This document shows, piece by piece, positions 26,382-34,958 of a stretch of 64,000 nt of DNA (the stretch's first letter is position 1; each line of letters begins with the position of its first letter). Origin of the DNA: Variovorax ginsengisoli. Its GTDB lineage: Bacteria > Pseudomonadota > Gammaproteobacteria > Burkholderiales > Burkholderiaceae_C. Location: the NCBI RefSeq assembly GCF_030811835.1, contig NZ_JAUSRO010000010.1, forward strand, positions 159,356-223,355, written 5' to 3'. The notes below the pieces were generated by a model. That model saw only the letters and a list, made by a program, of their open reading frames with translations, was not told where the DNA came from and made no database searches. The position numbers and the translations under genes are program-made.

Positions 26382-27380
26382 ATGACCACTTCGACACTCC
26401 ACCGCCGATCCGTCCTTCGCGCGGCTGCCGCCCTGCCCCTGGCCTCGCTAGGGCGCTTCGCATCGGCGCAGGACGCGCCCCACTACCCCACGCGCCCCAT
26501 CACCTGGGTCGTGCCCTACCCGGCGGGCGGCTTCGGGGATGCGCTCTCACGCATGCTGACGCAAAAACTGTCGGCCAGCCTGAAGACGCCCGTGATCGTG
26601 GACAACCGGCCTGGCGCGGGCGGCCAGATCGGCGCGAACTTCGTCAAGCAGCAGCCCGCGGATGGCTACACGCTGTTCTACGGCGACCTCGGTCCGTTCT
26701 CGATGAACGCGGGCCTGTATCCGAAGCTGAGCTACGACATGCCGAAGGACTTCCTGCCGCTGACGCGCCTGCTGATGTCGCCCTGCCTGCTGATCGTGCC
26801 AGCCAACGGGCGGGTGAAGTCGTGGCAGGACTTCGTGGAACTCGCGCGCTCGGACCGAGGGCTGAACTACGGCTCGTACGGCATGGGCAGCCAGCCCCAC
26901 ATCTGGATGGAGATGCTCAACCGCGAAATCAAGGGCCGCATGACCCACGTCGCCTACAAGGGCGGCGCGCCGGCCGTGCAGGACCTGATGGCCGGGCACA
27001 TCGACGCCATGCTCGACGTCACGCCGAGCAGCATCCCGCTCGTGCGCGAGAACAAGGCCCGCGCGCTGGCGGTGGTGGGCGCCGAGAAGCGGCTCCCACA
27101 GGTTCCGCAGGTGCCCACCATCGGCGAACTCGGCATGGCGTCGCTCAACATTCCGGGCTGGACCGGCGTGGTCGTCCGCAGCGGCACGCCCGAGCCCATC
27201 GCGAACCTGCTGCACGACGAACTGGTGAAGGCCGTGCAGTCGCCCGATGTGGTCCAGCGCTACACCGACCTCGGCCTAGCCGTCGCCCCGACGTCGCGCG
27301 CCGCATTCGGCGAGCTGATCCGCACCGAGACCGCCCGCTGGGGCCAGGTGATCCACGACGTGGGCGTGCGGCTCGAGTGA
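26382..27380 (+). CDS. Bug/TctC-family periplasmic solute receptor
   Basis: 332 residues. The signal peptide carries a twin arginine (H-R-R-S-V-L-R) and ends at A-S-A-Q, so Tat export is possible. Family motifs I-T-W-V-V-P-Y-P-A-G-G-F-G-D, V-D-N-R-P-G-A-G-G-Q-I-G and P-A-D-G-Y-T-L-F are intact. First of three receptors in this operon, 62 bases after the epimerase. Confidence 0.92.
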   Translation: MTTSTLHRRSVLRAAAALPLASLGRFASAQDAPHYPTRPITWVVPYPAGGFGDALSRMLTQKLSASLKTPVIVDNRPGAGGQIGANFVKQQPADGYTLFYGDLGPFSMNAGLYPKLSYDMPKDFLPLTRLLMSPCLLIVPANGRVKSWQDFVELARSDRGLNYGSYGMGSQPHIWMEMLNREIKGRMTHVAYKGGAPAVQDLMAGHIDAMLDVTPSSIPLVRENKARALAVVGAEKRLPQVPQVPTIGELGMASLNIPGWTGVVVRSGTPEPIANLLHDELVKAVQSPDVVQRYTDLGLAVAPTSRAAFGELIRTETARWGQVIHDVGVRLE

Positions 27381-27384
27381 CGCG

Positions 27385-28161
27385 TTGACTTCCACACTCT
27401 TCGATTTGCGCGGCCAGGTCGCGCTGGTCACGGGCGCAGCAGGCGGCCTGGGCGAGTCGACCGCGCTGGCCTTCGCGGCGCACGGTGCCGATCTGGTGCT
27501 GTCCGACCGTCACGCCGACGCGCTCGACACCGTGGCCGCACGCTGCCGGGCGGCGGGCGTGCGCACGCAGGCGCTGGTGGCCGATCTCGGCGACGCCAGC
27601 GAAGCGCGGTCGCTCGGCGCCCGCGCGGTCGGCGTCTTCGGCCGCATCGACACGCTGGTGTGCAACGCGGGCATGCAGGGCCCTGCGGGGCCGCTGCTGG
27701 ACGCGTCGCCGCAGGACTGGAACCAGGTGTTCCAGGTGAACCTGGCAAGCGCACACGCCCTGTGCGCCGCGCTGGTGCCGGGCATGGCGCAGCGCGGCAC
27801 GGGCAGCGTGATCCTGATGGCCAGCATCGCGGCGCTGCGCGGCAACCGCGCCATCGGGCTCTATGGCCTGACCAAGGCAGCACTCGCGCAACTCGCGCGC
27901 AACCTCGCGGTGGAATGGGGTCGGCAGGGCGTGCGGGCGAACGCGATCGCGCCTGGCCTGATTCGCACGCCGCTGGCCGCCGGACTGATCGCCGACGACG
28001 CCTTCATGGCCCGGCGACTGGCGATGACACCGCTACGCCGCGTGGGCGAACCGCATGAGGTCGCAGGCGTGGCCGTGATGCTGGCCGCTGCGGCAGGCGC
28101 CTTCGTCAGCGGGCAGACGCTGGTGGTCGATGGCGGGACGACCATCTCGGACGGAAGCTGA
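27385..28161 (+). CDS. Short-chain dehydrogenase/reductase
   Basis: 258 residues starting at a TTG only 4 bases after the Bug stop. Classical SDR: T-G-A-A-G-G-L-G nucleotide motif, C-N-A-G-M-Q, catalytic Ser in M-A-S-I-A-A and Y-G-L-T-K (Tyr and Lys), and the C-terminal V-D-G-G-T-T. NAD(P)-dependent oxidoreduction of an alcohol or ketone in the operon's pathway; substrate not predictable. A slightly different start is possible but no ATG lies nearby. Confidence 0.92.
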   Translation: MTSTLFDLRGQVALVTGAAGGLGESTALAFAAHGADLVLSDRHADALDTVAARCRAAGVRTQALVADLGDASEARSLGARAVGVFGRIDTLVCNAGMQGPAGPLLDASPQDWNQVFQVNLASAHALCAALVPGMAQRGTGSVILMASIAALRGNRAIGLYGLTKAALAQLARNLAVEWGRQGVRANAIAPGLIRTPLAAGLIADDAFMARRLAMTPLRRVGEPHEVAGVAVMLAAAAGAFVSGQTLVVDGGTTISDGS

Positions 28162-28188
28162 CCCGATCCCCAGAAAACAAGGAGACCT

Positions 28189-29376
28189 ATGTTCAAGTAC
28201 TTTCCAACGAACTATGTTTGGAATCTTTCGGTCGACCTCGCCATCGAGATGGGAGCGCGCATCGGCGAGATCGAGGCCATGTGCGCGCCGCTGCAGGACG
28301 CGGCGCGCCAGCCCGATGCCGCCGCGTCGGCCGCGTTCCGCGCCAGCTGGGAGAGCATGGCCGACCAGCTGTGCGAGCTTGCGGCAGAGGACGAGGCGCG
28401 CGGCCGCCTGATCTCCGCGGGCGACAAGCTCGGTCGCGCGGCCACCTATCTCATCACGGCCGAGCGGCTCCAGGCGCACGGTGCACCTGGTCGCGAGCCG
28501 CTGTACCGGCGCTTCCTGGACACCTTCGCGCGTGGCGTGGAACTCAGTGGAGAGAACTGCGAGCGCGTGGAGATTCCTCATGGTGACGCGCATATCGCGG
28601 GCCTCTACGTTCGTGCGCAGGGCATTCCCGCCGGCGCGCGCGCGCCGCTGCTCCTGCAGGTCAACGGGTTGGATTCGACCAAGGAAATGAAGTACCGCGT
28701 CGGGCTACCGCGCTGGCTCGCGCAGCGCGGCGTCGCGTCCCTCGTCATCGACCAGCCCGGTTCCGGCGAGGCACTGCGCCTGCACGGGATGACGGCGCAG
28801 GTCGAGTCCGAACGATGGGCATCGCCGGTGCTGGACTGGCTGCAGGCGCGCACGGACGTCGACCCTGCGCGCATCGGCATGGAAGGCGTCTCGCTGGGCG
28901 GCTACTTCTGCCCCCGCGCCGTGGCATTCGAGCCGCGTTTCGCGTGCGGTGTGGTCTGGGGCGCCAACCACGACTGGCGCGACGTCCAGCTCAAGCGGCT
29001 CGCGCGCGAAGGCAGCCTGCCGGTGCCGCACTACTGGGAGCATGTGCGTTGGGTGTGGGGCGCGAAGGACCAGGACGACTTCCTGCGCATCGCGTCAAAG
29101 GTGCACCTCGACGGCGTGGTGGAGAAGATCAAGGTGCCGTTTCTGGTCACGCACGGCCAGAAGGACTCGCAGATCCCGCTGCATTGGGCGCAGCGCACCT
29201 ACGACCAACTGGTCAACAGCCCTCGTCGTGACCTGAAGGTCTTCACCGACCGCGAGGGCGGCGTGCAGCATTCCAGTTTCGACAATTCGGCCAATGCCGG
29301 CGCATGGATCGCCGACTGGGTGGCCGAGACGCTTGGCGGACACACCGCCCTGCCGCGCACGGAGGCGGCCCGATGA
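28189..29376 (+). CDS. Alpha/beta hydrolase, 2,6-dihydroxypseudooxynicotine hydrolase-like (copy 1)
   Basis: 395 residues: a helical N-terminal cap (about 1-125) and an alpha/beta core. Triad S235 (G-V-S-L-G-G), D326 (G-Q-K-D-S) and H361 (V-Q-H-S-S). The family includes C-C bond hydrolases such as the nicotine-pathway enzyme that cleaves 2,6-dihydroxypseudooxynicotine. AAGGAG lies before the ATG at 28189. Its stop overlaps the next Bug start. A paralogue at 40830-41987 shares an identical first 29 residues. Likely cleaves an acyl side chain from a ring (inference). Confidence 0.85.
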   Translation: MFKYFPTNYVWNLSVDLAIEMGARIGEIEAMCAPLQDAARQPDAAASAAFRASWESMADQLCELAAEDEARGRLISAGDKLGRAATYLITAERLQAHGAPGREPLYRRFLDTFARGVELSGENCERVEIPHGDAHIAGLYVRAQGIPAGARAPLLLQVNGLDSTKEMKYRVGLPRWLAQRGVASLVIDQPGSGEALRLHGMTAQVESERWASPVLDWLQARTDVDPARIGMEGVSLGGYFCPRAVAFEPRFACGVVWGANHDWRDVQLKRLAREGSLPVPHYWEHVRWVWGAKDQDDFLRIASKVHLDGVVEKIKVPFLVTHGQKDSQIPLHWAQRTYDQLVNSPRRDLKVFTDREGGVQHSSFDNSANAGAWIADWVAETLGGHTALPRTEAAR

Positions 29377-30359
29377 CGACCCGCAGAACCGTTGTAGGCG
29401 GCGCCTGCGCCAGCCTTGTCGCACCATGGCTCCTGCCAGGTTTCGCGCAAGCGGCGGAAGCGAGTTATCCGCAGCGTCCGATCAAGCTGGTCGTGCCCAA
29501 CCCGCCGGGCGGCCCCTCGGACATCGTGGCGCGCTTCCTCGCGGAGTCGATGCGCACCCCACTCGGCCAGCCACTGATCATCGACAACCGACCAGGCGCA
29601 TCCGGGTTGATCGGCACGGCCGCCGTTGCCAATGCGCCGGCAGACGGTTACGCGGTACTGGTCACCTCCCGCTCCAACCACATCATTGCACCGTTGGTGC
29701 AGCAAGGCGCGCAGGCGAATCCCCAGCGCGACCTGGCACCCGTCGGGCTGGCGCTGCGGGCCATCGGCGTCATGGCGACGCCGGGCAAGTCACCCTGGCG
29801 CAGCATGCGCGACTTCCTTGCCCAGGCCAAGGCGCAGCCGGGCAAGCTCTTCTACGGCAGCGCCGGCATCGGCTCCACCAACCACATCGCCATCGAGCAG
29901 CTCAAGTCGCTGGCCGGCATCGACCTGGTGCACGTACCCTACAAGGGATCGGGTCCGCTGATCACGGGGCTGATGGCCGGCGAGGTACAGCTCGCGCTGC
30001 TGGATTTTTCCTCGGCGCAATCGGCCCTCCAGAGCGGCAGCATCCGCGCCCTGGCGCACTCCGCCTCGCACCGTCTGCCATCGATGGCAGACGTCCCCAC
30101 CTTGGCGGAGAGCGGCTTTCCACGGTTCGACCCGTCCTTCTGGATCGGCCTGGCGGTGCCGCGCGCCACACCCGCACCGGTGATCGAGCGCCTGAGCAAG
30201 GCACTGGACGTCGCCCTGGCCGAGACGCAGATGAAGGCGCGCGCACAGGTCAACGGTTGGGAGCTCGTCGGTGGCGGACCGAAAGCGCTGGAAGCCACCA
30301 TCCGGCAGGACATGGACGATTTCCCTGCGCTGGTGCAGCGGCTGGACCTCAAGAGCTGA
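29373..30359 (+). CDS. Bug/TctC-family periplasmic solute receptor
   Basis: 328 residues from the ATG at 29373, which overlaps the hydrolase stop (ATGA). Signal peptide with T-R-R-T-V-V-G, cut after A-Q-A-A. Motifs I-K-L-V-V-P-N-P-P-G-G-P-S-D, I-D-N-R-P-G-A-S-G-L-I-G and A-P-A-D-G-Y-A-V-L. The coupling with the hydrolase suggests that the captured ligand is this enzyme's substrate or precursor. Confidence 0.92.
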   Translation: MTTRRTVVGGACASLVAPWLLPGFAQAAEASYPQRPIKLVVPNPPGGPSDIVARFLAESMRTPLGQPLIIDNRPGASGLIGTAAVANAPADGYAVLVTSRSNHIIAPLVQQGAQANPQRDLAPVGLALRAIGVMATPGKSPWRSMRDFLAQAKAQPGKLFYGSAGIGSTNHIAIEQLKSLAGIDLVHVPYKGSGPLITGLMAGEVQLALLDFSSAQSALQSGSIRALAHSASHRLPSMADVPTLAESGFPRFDPSFWIGLAVPRATPAPVIERLSKALDVALAETQMKARAQVNGWELVGGGPKALEATIRQDMDDFPALVQRLDLKS

Positions 30360-30416
30360 GCCGCACGGCCAAGGCCGTAGTACCGCAAGCGAGACAAGAT
30401 AAATAAAGGAGACCGA

Positions 30417-31394
30417 ATGACTTCAAGCAACATCTCGCGCCGCCGCGCGCTGGCCCTCACCGGTGCACTTCTGGCCGGCACGGCGAGCGCCTTGCACGCC
30501 CAGCCTGCCTACCCGTCCCGCCCCGTGCGGCTCGTGGTGCCATTCCCGGCGGGCACCTCGCCCGACGTGACGGCGCGCCTGTGGGGCGACCGCTTCACCC
30601 GGCTCACCGGCCAGCCGGTGGTCGTGGAGAACCGCGCGGGGGCGAGCACCATCATCGGTGCGCAGGTCGTCGCCAGCGCACCGGCGGATGGCTACACGCT
30701 GCTCTGGACCGTGAACAACACGTTCTCCATCAACCCCTTCGTCTACCGCAAGCTGCCCTACAAGGCCGAGAACTTCACGCCTGTCACGCGCATCCTGTCG
30801 GTCCCGTACGTGCTGGTCACCTCGGCCGAATCCCGGATCCGCACGCTGGCCGACCTGGTGCGCGAAGCCAAGGCCCGACCCGGCGAGATGACCTATGCCA
30901 GCGCAGGCATTGGGCAGGGCACCCACGTGGTGATGGCCAGGCTGCTGAACCAGGCGGGCGTTTCGATGATCCACGTCCCCTACAAGGAAGCCTTCGTGCC
31001 CGACGTCATTGCGCAGCGCATCGATGTCGCGTTCGACGCCAGCACCGGCGCGATCCCGCAGGTGAAGGGCGGCAAGGTGCGCGCGCTCGGCGTGTCGAGC
31101 GCGCGCCGCATCCCCCTGATGCCCGACGTGCCGGCGATCGCGGAGTCCTACCCCGGCTTCGTCGGCGATTCGTGGCACGGCATCTTCGCGCCCAAGGGCA
31201 CGGCCGCACCGGTGATCGCCACGCTGCTCGGGTACTCGCAGCGCATCGTCGACGAAGCGGACTTCCGCGCCGCCTTGCTCGCCTACGGACTCACACCCGT
31301 GGGCGGCGGGGCCGACGACTTCCGCCGCTTTCTCGATGAGGACGCACGCGCCTGGGCCAAGGTCGTCCAGGACAACGGCATCATGGCTGAGTGA
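30417..31394 (+). CDS. Bug/TctC-family periplasmic solute receptor, last gene of the operon
   Basis: 325 residues; AAAGGAG before the ATG. Signal peptide with S-R-R-R-A-L-A-L, ending L-H-A-Q. The usual G-G in the first loop is A-G-T-S-P-D here, a small change in the ligand pocket relative to its neighbours, so ligand specificity may differ. Convergent with the minus-strand receptor at 31423; the 28-base gap shows no clear terminator. Confidence 0.92.
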   Translation: MTSSNISRRRALALTGALLAGTASALHAQPAYPSRPVRLVVPFPAGTSPDVTARLWGDRFTRLTGQPVVVENRAGASTIIGAQVVASAPADGYTLLWTVNNTFSINPFVYRKLPYKAENFTPVTRILSVPYVLVTSAESRIRTLADLVREAKARPGEMTYASAGIGQGTHVVMARLLNQAGVSMIHVPYKEAFVPDVIAQRIDVAFDASTGAIPQVKGGKVRALGVSSARRIPLMPDVPAIAESYPGFVGDSWHGIFAPKGTAAPVIATLLGYSQRIVDEADFRAALLAYGLTPVGGGADDFRRFLDEDARAWAKVVQDNGIMAE

Positions 31395-31422
31395 CCGCGC
31401 CGCGACGACGCCGTCCAAACCA

Positions 31423-32388
31423 TCAAGGCTGCGCCTTGATGTGCGCCTCCTTCGCGATGCGGCTGTAGAGCGTCATGTCACGCTGTATGTCCGCGGTCAT
31501 GGCGGCCGGCGAGCCGCTCACGGGATTGACGCCCAGGTCGGCCATCAGCTTTCGCAGCGCCGGATCCGCCACCGCGGCATTCGCCGCACGACTGAGCCGC
31601 TCCACCACCGAAGGCGGCGTGCCCGACGGCACCAGCATGCCGACCCAGGAGTCGAGCACGAAGTCCTTCAGCCCAGCCTCCGCCGCGGTGGGCACGTTCG
31701 GCATGCGTGGGTCGCGCGTGGCGCCGGTCACGGCCACGATCCGGACCTTGCCCGCATCGGCGTAAGGCTTGGCCGTGGCGTCGAAGCTCAGGTCGACCAG
31801 CCCGGCCGCCACGTCCGCCGTGGCGCCGGTCGTCGACTTGTAGGGGATGTGCTCCATGCGCGTGTTGGTCAGCACCTTGAAGTACTCCCCCGCAAAGTGC
31901 GACCCGCTGCCGATGCCAGCGCTGCCATAGCTGAGCTGGCCGGGATTCTTCCGCGCATAGGCGATGAATTCCGGGAGGGTGGCGACCGGCAGCTTGGCAG
32001 CGACGACGATCGGCAGCCCGTAGGTTCCGACGATCGACACGGGTCGCAGCGCCTTCAACGGGTCGTAGGTGGCGCTCGCGTCGATGATGGGCAGGATGCT
32101 GTAGGTCGTGTTGGTGAACAGGATCGTCAGGCCATCTCCGGGTGCGCGCACAACGGCTTCCGTGCCGATGCGCGAGCCGGCGCCCGGCCGGTTCTCGATC
32201 ACCATGGTCTGGCCGAGCTCGCGCGACATCCGCTCGGTCACGCCCCGCGCGATCGAGTCGGAAATGCCGCCCGCGGAGAACGGAACGATGACCTTGACGA
32301 CATTGCCTGGGTTGACCTGGGCCGAGGCGATCGAGGCCAGGGCCAGCAAGCCGATGCCGAGAGCGATCCGGCGGCGTGCGATGAACAT
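31423..32388 (-). CDS. Bug/TctC-family periplasmic solute receptor
   Basis: 321 residues from the ATG at 32388 with GGAG upstream. Short signal peptide ending at A-S-A-Q. Motifs V-I-V-P-F-S-A-G-G-I-S-D, I-E-N-R-P-G-A-G-S-R-I-G. Last gene of the minus-strand unit with aldehyde dehydrogenase, DHDPS-like and cyclodeaminase-like genes; probably the receptor for that pathway's acid substrate. Confidence 0.92.
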   Translation of the reverse strand: MFIARRRIALGIGLLALASIASAQVNPGNVVKVIVPFSAGGISDSIARGVTERMSRELGQTMVIENRPGAGSRIGTEAVVRAPGDGLTILFTNTTYSILPIIDASATYDPLKALRPVSIVGTYGLPIVVAAKLPVATLPEFIAYARKNPGQLSYGSAGIGSGSHFAGEYFKVLTNTRMEHIPYKSTTGATADVAAGLVDLSFDATAKPYADAGKVRIVAVTGATRDPRMPNVPTAAEAGLKDFVLDSWVGMLVPSGTPPSVVERLSRAANAAVADPALRKLMADLGVNPVSGSPAAMTADIQRDMTLYSRIAKEAHIKAQP

Positions 32389-32434
32389 GATGTGTCTCCG
32401 TTGTTTTGATTTCGATCTTCGTCGTGAAGAGGCG

Positions 32435-33907
32435 CTAGGTGTCCGAGAGGCCACCCCAGCACAGGTACTTGATCTCGAGGAACTCGTCGATCCCATGGTG
32501 CGAGCCCTCCCGGCCCAGCCCGCTCTGCTTGACGCCGCCGAACGGCGCGACCTCGTTGGAGATCAGGCCCGAATTGATGCCGAGCATGCCGGTCTCGAGG
32601 GCTGCGGCAACGCGCCAGATGCGGGCGGCGTCCCGGCTGTACAGGTAGGCCGCCAGACCGAATTCGGTGGCATTGGCCAGTGCGATGGCGTCCTCCTCGC
32701 GCTCGAACCGGAACAGCGGCGCCAGGGGGCCAAAGGTTTCCTCGCGCGCCAAGGCCATCCCGGACGTGGCGCCGGCAAGCACGGTCGGCTCGAAGAAGCG
32801 GCCGCCCAGCACATGGCGTCCACCGCCATGGAGCACCCTGGCACCTGCAACCACGGCGTTCGCGATGTGCTCCTCGACCTTGGCGACGGCCGCGTCGTCG
32901 ATCAGCGGCCCCAACTGCACGTCGGGCTCCAGCCCGTTGCCCACGCGCAGCCGCGCGACGCGCTCCACCAGCTTGGCTGCGAAGGCGTCGTGCACGCCCG
33001 ACTGGACCAGGATGCGGTTCGCGCTGATGCAGGCCTGCCCGGTGTTGCGGAACTTGGCGGCCACCACGCCATCGGCGGCGGCATCGAGGTCCGCATCGTC
33101 GAAGACGATGAAGGGCGCGTTTCCACCCAGTTCCATCGAGCACTTCTTGATCGTTGCCGACGCCTGGGCGAGCAGCAGGCGGCCGACCTCGGTGGAGCCG
33201 GTGAAGGTGAGCTTGCGCACCAGCGGATGGCCCGTCAAGCGGTTGCCGATGGCGCGCGTGTCGTTGCCCGTCACCACGTTGAACACACCAGGCGGCACGC
33301 CCGCGCGCAAGGCCAGCTCGGCCAGCGCCAGGGCGGTGAGCGGCGTCTGGCTGGCCGGCTTCACGACCATGCTGCATCCGGCAGCCAGCGCCGGGCCGGC
33401 CTTGCGCGTGATCATGGCCGCGGGGAAGTTCCAGGGCGTGATCGCCGCGCAGACGCCGATGGGCTCCTTCAGCACCACGATGCGCTGCCCGTCCTTCGGC
33501 GCGGGGATCACGTCGCCGCGCACGCGCTTGGCCTCCTCCGAGAACCATTGCAGGAAGGACGCCGCATAGTCGACCTCGACCTTCGCCTCGGCCAGCGGCT
33601 TGCCTTCTTCCAGCGTGATCAGAGTGGCCAGGTCGTCGCGATGCGCGAGCACCATTTCGTACCAGCGGCGCAGCACCTCGGACCGTTCCTTGGCCGTCAC
33701 CTTGCGCCAAGACAGGAAGGCGGCGTGCGCCACCTCGATGGCGGCGTCGGTCTCCGCCTCCTTGAAGCGCGGCAGTTCGACCAGCGCCGAATCGTCCGCC
33801 GGGTTGCGCAGCGTGTAGCAGCCATGGGGCGTGGACGCGATCCATTCGCCGCCGACCTGTGCGGCCGCGCGGAAGAGCCCGGGGTCCTTGAGCAAGTCAC
33901 GAGTCAC
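32435..33907 (-). CDS. NAD(P)-dependent aldehyde dehydrogenase, succinate-semialdehyde type
   Basis: 490 residues from a GTG at 33907, chosen because AAGGAG lies 6 bases upstream; an ATG at 33925 would overlap the previous gene. GabD-like features: P-W-N-F-P, V-V-K-P-A, F-T-G-S-T-E-V-G-R, Glu in M-E-L-G-G-N-A-P and Cys in G-Q-A-C-I-S. With the adjacent DHDPS-family protein it fits a route in which a sugar acid or hydroxy acid is dehydrated to a semialdehyde such as 2-oxoglutarate semialdehyde and then oxidised (inference). Confidence 0.93.
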   Translation of the reverse strand: MTRDLLKDPGLFRAAAQVGGEWIASTPHGCYTLRNPADDSALVELPRFKEAETDAAIEVAHAAFLSWRKVTAKERSEVLRRWYEMVLAHRDDLATLITLEEGKPLAEAKVEVDYAASFLQWFSEEAKRVRGDVIPAPKDGQRIVVLKEPIGVCAAITPWNFPAAMITRKAGPALAAGCSMVVKPASQTPLTALALAELALRAGVPPGVFNVVTGNDTRAIGNRLTGHPLVRKLTFTGSTEVGRLLLAQASATIKKCSMELGGNAPFIVFDDADLDAAADGVVAAKFRNTGQACISANRILVQSGVHDAFAAKLVERVARLRVGNGLEPDVQLGPLIDDAAVAKVEEHIANAVVAGARVLHGGGRHVLGGRFFEPTVLAGATSGMALAREETFGPLAPLFRFEREEDAIALANATEFGLAAYLYSRDAARIWRVAAALETGMLGINSGLISNEVAPFGGVKQSGLGREGSHHGIDEFLEIKYLCWGGLSDT

Positions 33908-33918
33908 GGTGCGCTCCT

Positions 33919-34938
33919 TCAGCATGGGTGGCGGCCGACCATGTACGCGCTGTCCGGGTCCGACGTGACCGGGAGGCCAGAGGCCACGAGACCCTGGCGC
34001 AGCATCTTCATGAAGCGGTCCGGCGCGCGCATCGCCGGCGCACGCAGCGGGCCGCCGTTGAAGCCGGCAAGCCAGTCCTGGTACTTCCAGAGGGTCCGGT
34101 TCAGCACGCCGGTGCCGCCGGCGTAGCTCTGGGCTGCAGCGCCGTTGGCATTGCGCGCAGGGTTGACCTTCCAGTAAAGCTGCATCGCGGCTTCCCACTC
34201 GCCCTTTCGCGCGAGTTCGAAGGCACGTGGGTAGTAATGGCTCATCCACTGCGTGTTGCTGGTGCCGGAGAACGGGATGTCCATCACGCTCATCAACGGA
34301 ATCGCGTCGCCCTCGATCGGGCAGCTGATCACGACGTCGTCGCGAAAGTGGTGGTACATCTCGCACAGGCCGGCCGGGAGCGGGAAACCCTGCTCCGACT
34401 TGATGGCGGCGATGTTGGGGCAGTCCTTGAGCAACCGGCGCACCAGCTCGACGGACATGCCTGCCGGATGCACACGCTCGAAGCCCCACAGCGGGATTGG
34501 GAACAGCATCACAGCGAGATCGGTCGCGTCGCAGAACTGTTTCGTGTAGTCGTAGATCTCCTGCTCCGAGGTGGGCCAGAACTGCGGCGGATAGGACAGC
34601 AGCACGATGTCGGCGCCGGCCTTCTCCGCCAGCTTCACCGCCTGAATGTTCTCGGCCAGCGTGCCGAAGGCGGCGTGGAAGAACAGCCCCAGGCCGTCAC
34701 CAACGGTGTCGCGCGCCCACGCCGTGAACTGCGCGTTCTCTTCCGGCGTGATCGCCACCTCGGTGCACAGCAAGGTGTAGGCGTAGCCAAGTTCCTTCTG
34801 CAGCGCGATGTCGTGGCGGATGCCCTTTTCGTTCAGGCGCGTCAGGTCGGCCGAGTAGCTGGGAATGGTGACACCGGAGCAGCCGGCGAGGTGTTCGCGC
34901 GCCCAGGCGCGGGCGTCTTTGCGTTGATAGCGAGGCAT
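33919..34938 (-). CDS. Dihydrodipicolinate synthase/NAL-family lyase, unusual active site
   Basis: 339 residues. Class I aldolase fold with the Schiff-base lysine K180 (I-A-A-I-K-S-E-Q-G). Where the family has Y-N-x-P, this protein reads L-F-P-I-P (F146-P147), so the catalytic Tyr is replaced by Phe. The N-terminal G-V-T-I-P-S matches the family's first loop. The C-terminal 60 residues are longer than usual. AAGGAC precedes the ATG. Likely a decarboxylating dehydratase or aldolase on a 2-oxo acid, but with altered chemistry. Confidence 0.85.
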   Translation of the reverse strand: MPRYQRKDARAWAREHLAGCSGVTIPSYSADLTRLNEKGIRHDIALQKELGYAYTLLCTEVAITPEENAQFTAWARDTVGDGLGLFFHAAFGTLAENIQAVKLAEKAGADIVLLSYPPQFWPTSEQEIYDYTKQFCDATDLAVMLFPIPLWGFERVHPAGMSVELVRRLLKDCPNIAAIKSEQGFPLPAGLCEMYHHFRDDVVISCPIEGDAIPLMSVMDIPFSGTSNTQWMSHYYPRAFELARKGEWEAAMQLYWKVNPARNANGAAAQSYAGGTGVLNRTLWKYQDWLAGFNGGPLRAPAMRAPDRFMKMLRQGLVASGLPVTSDPDSAYMVGRHPC

Positions 34939-34958
34939 GAAGGTCCTTGAGGTTGGGT

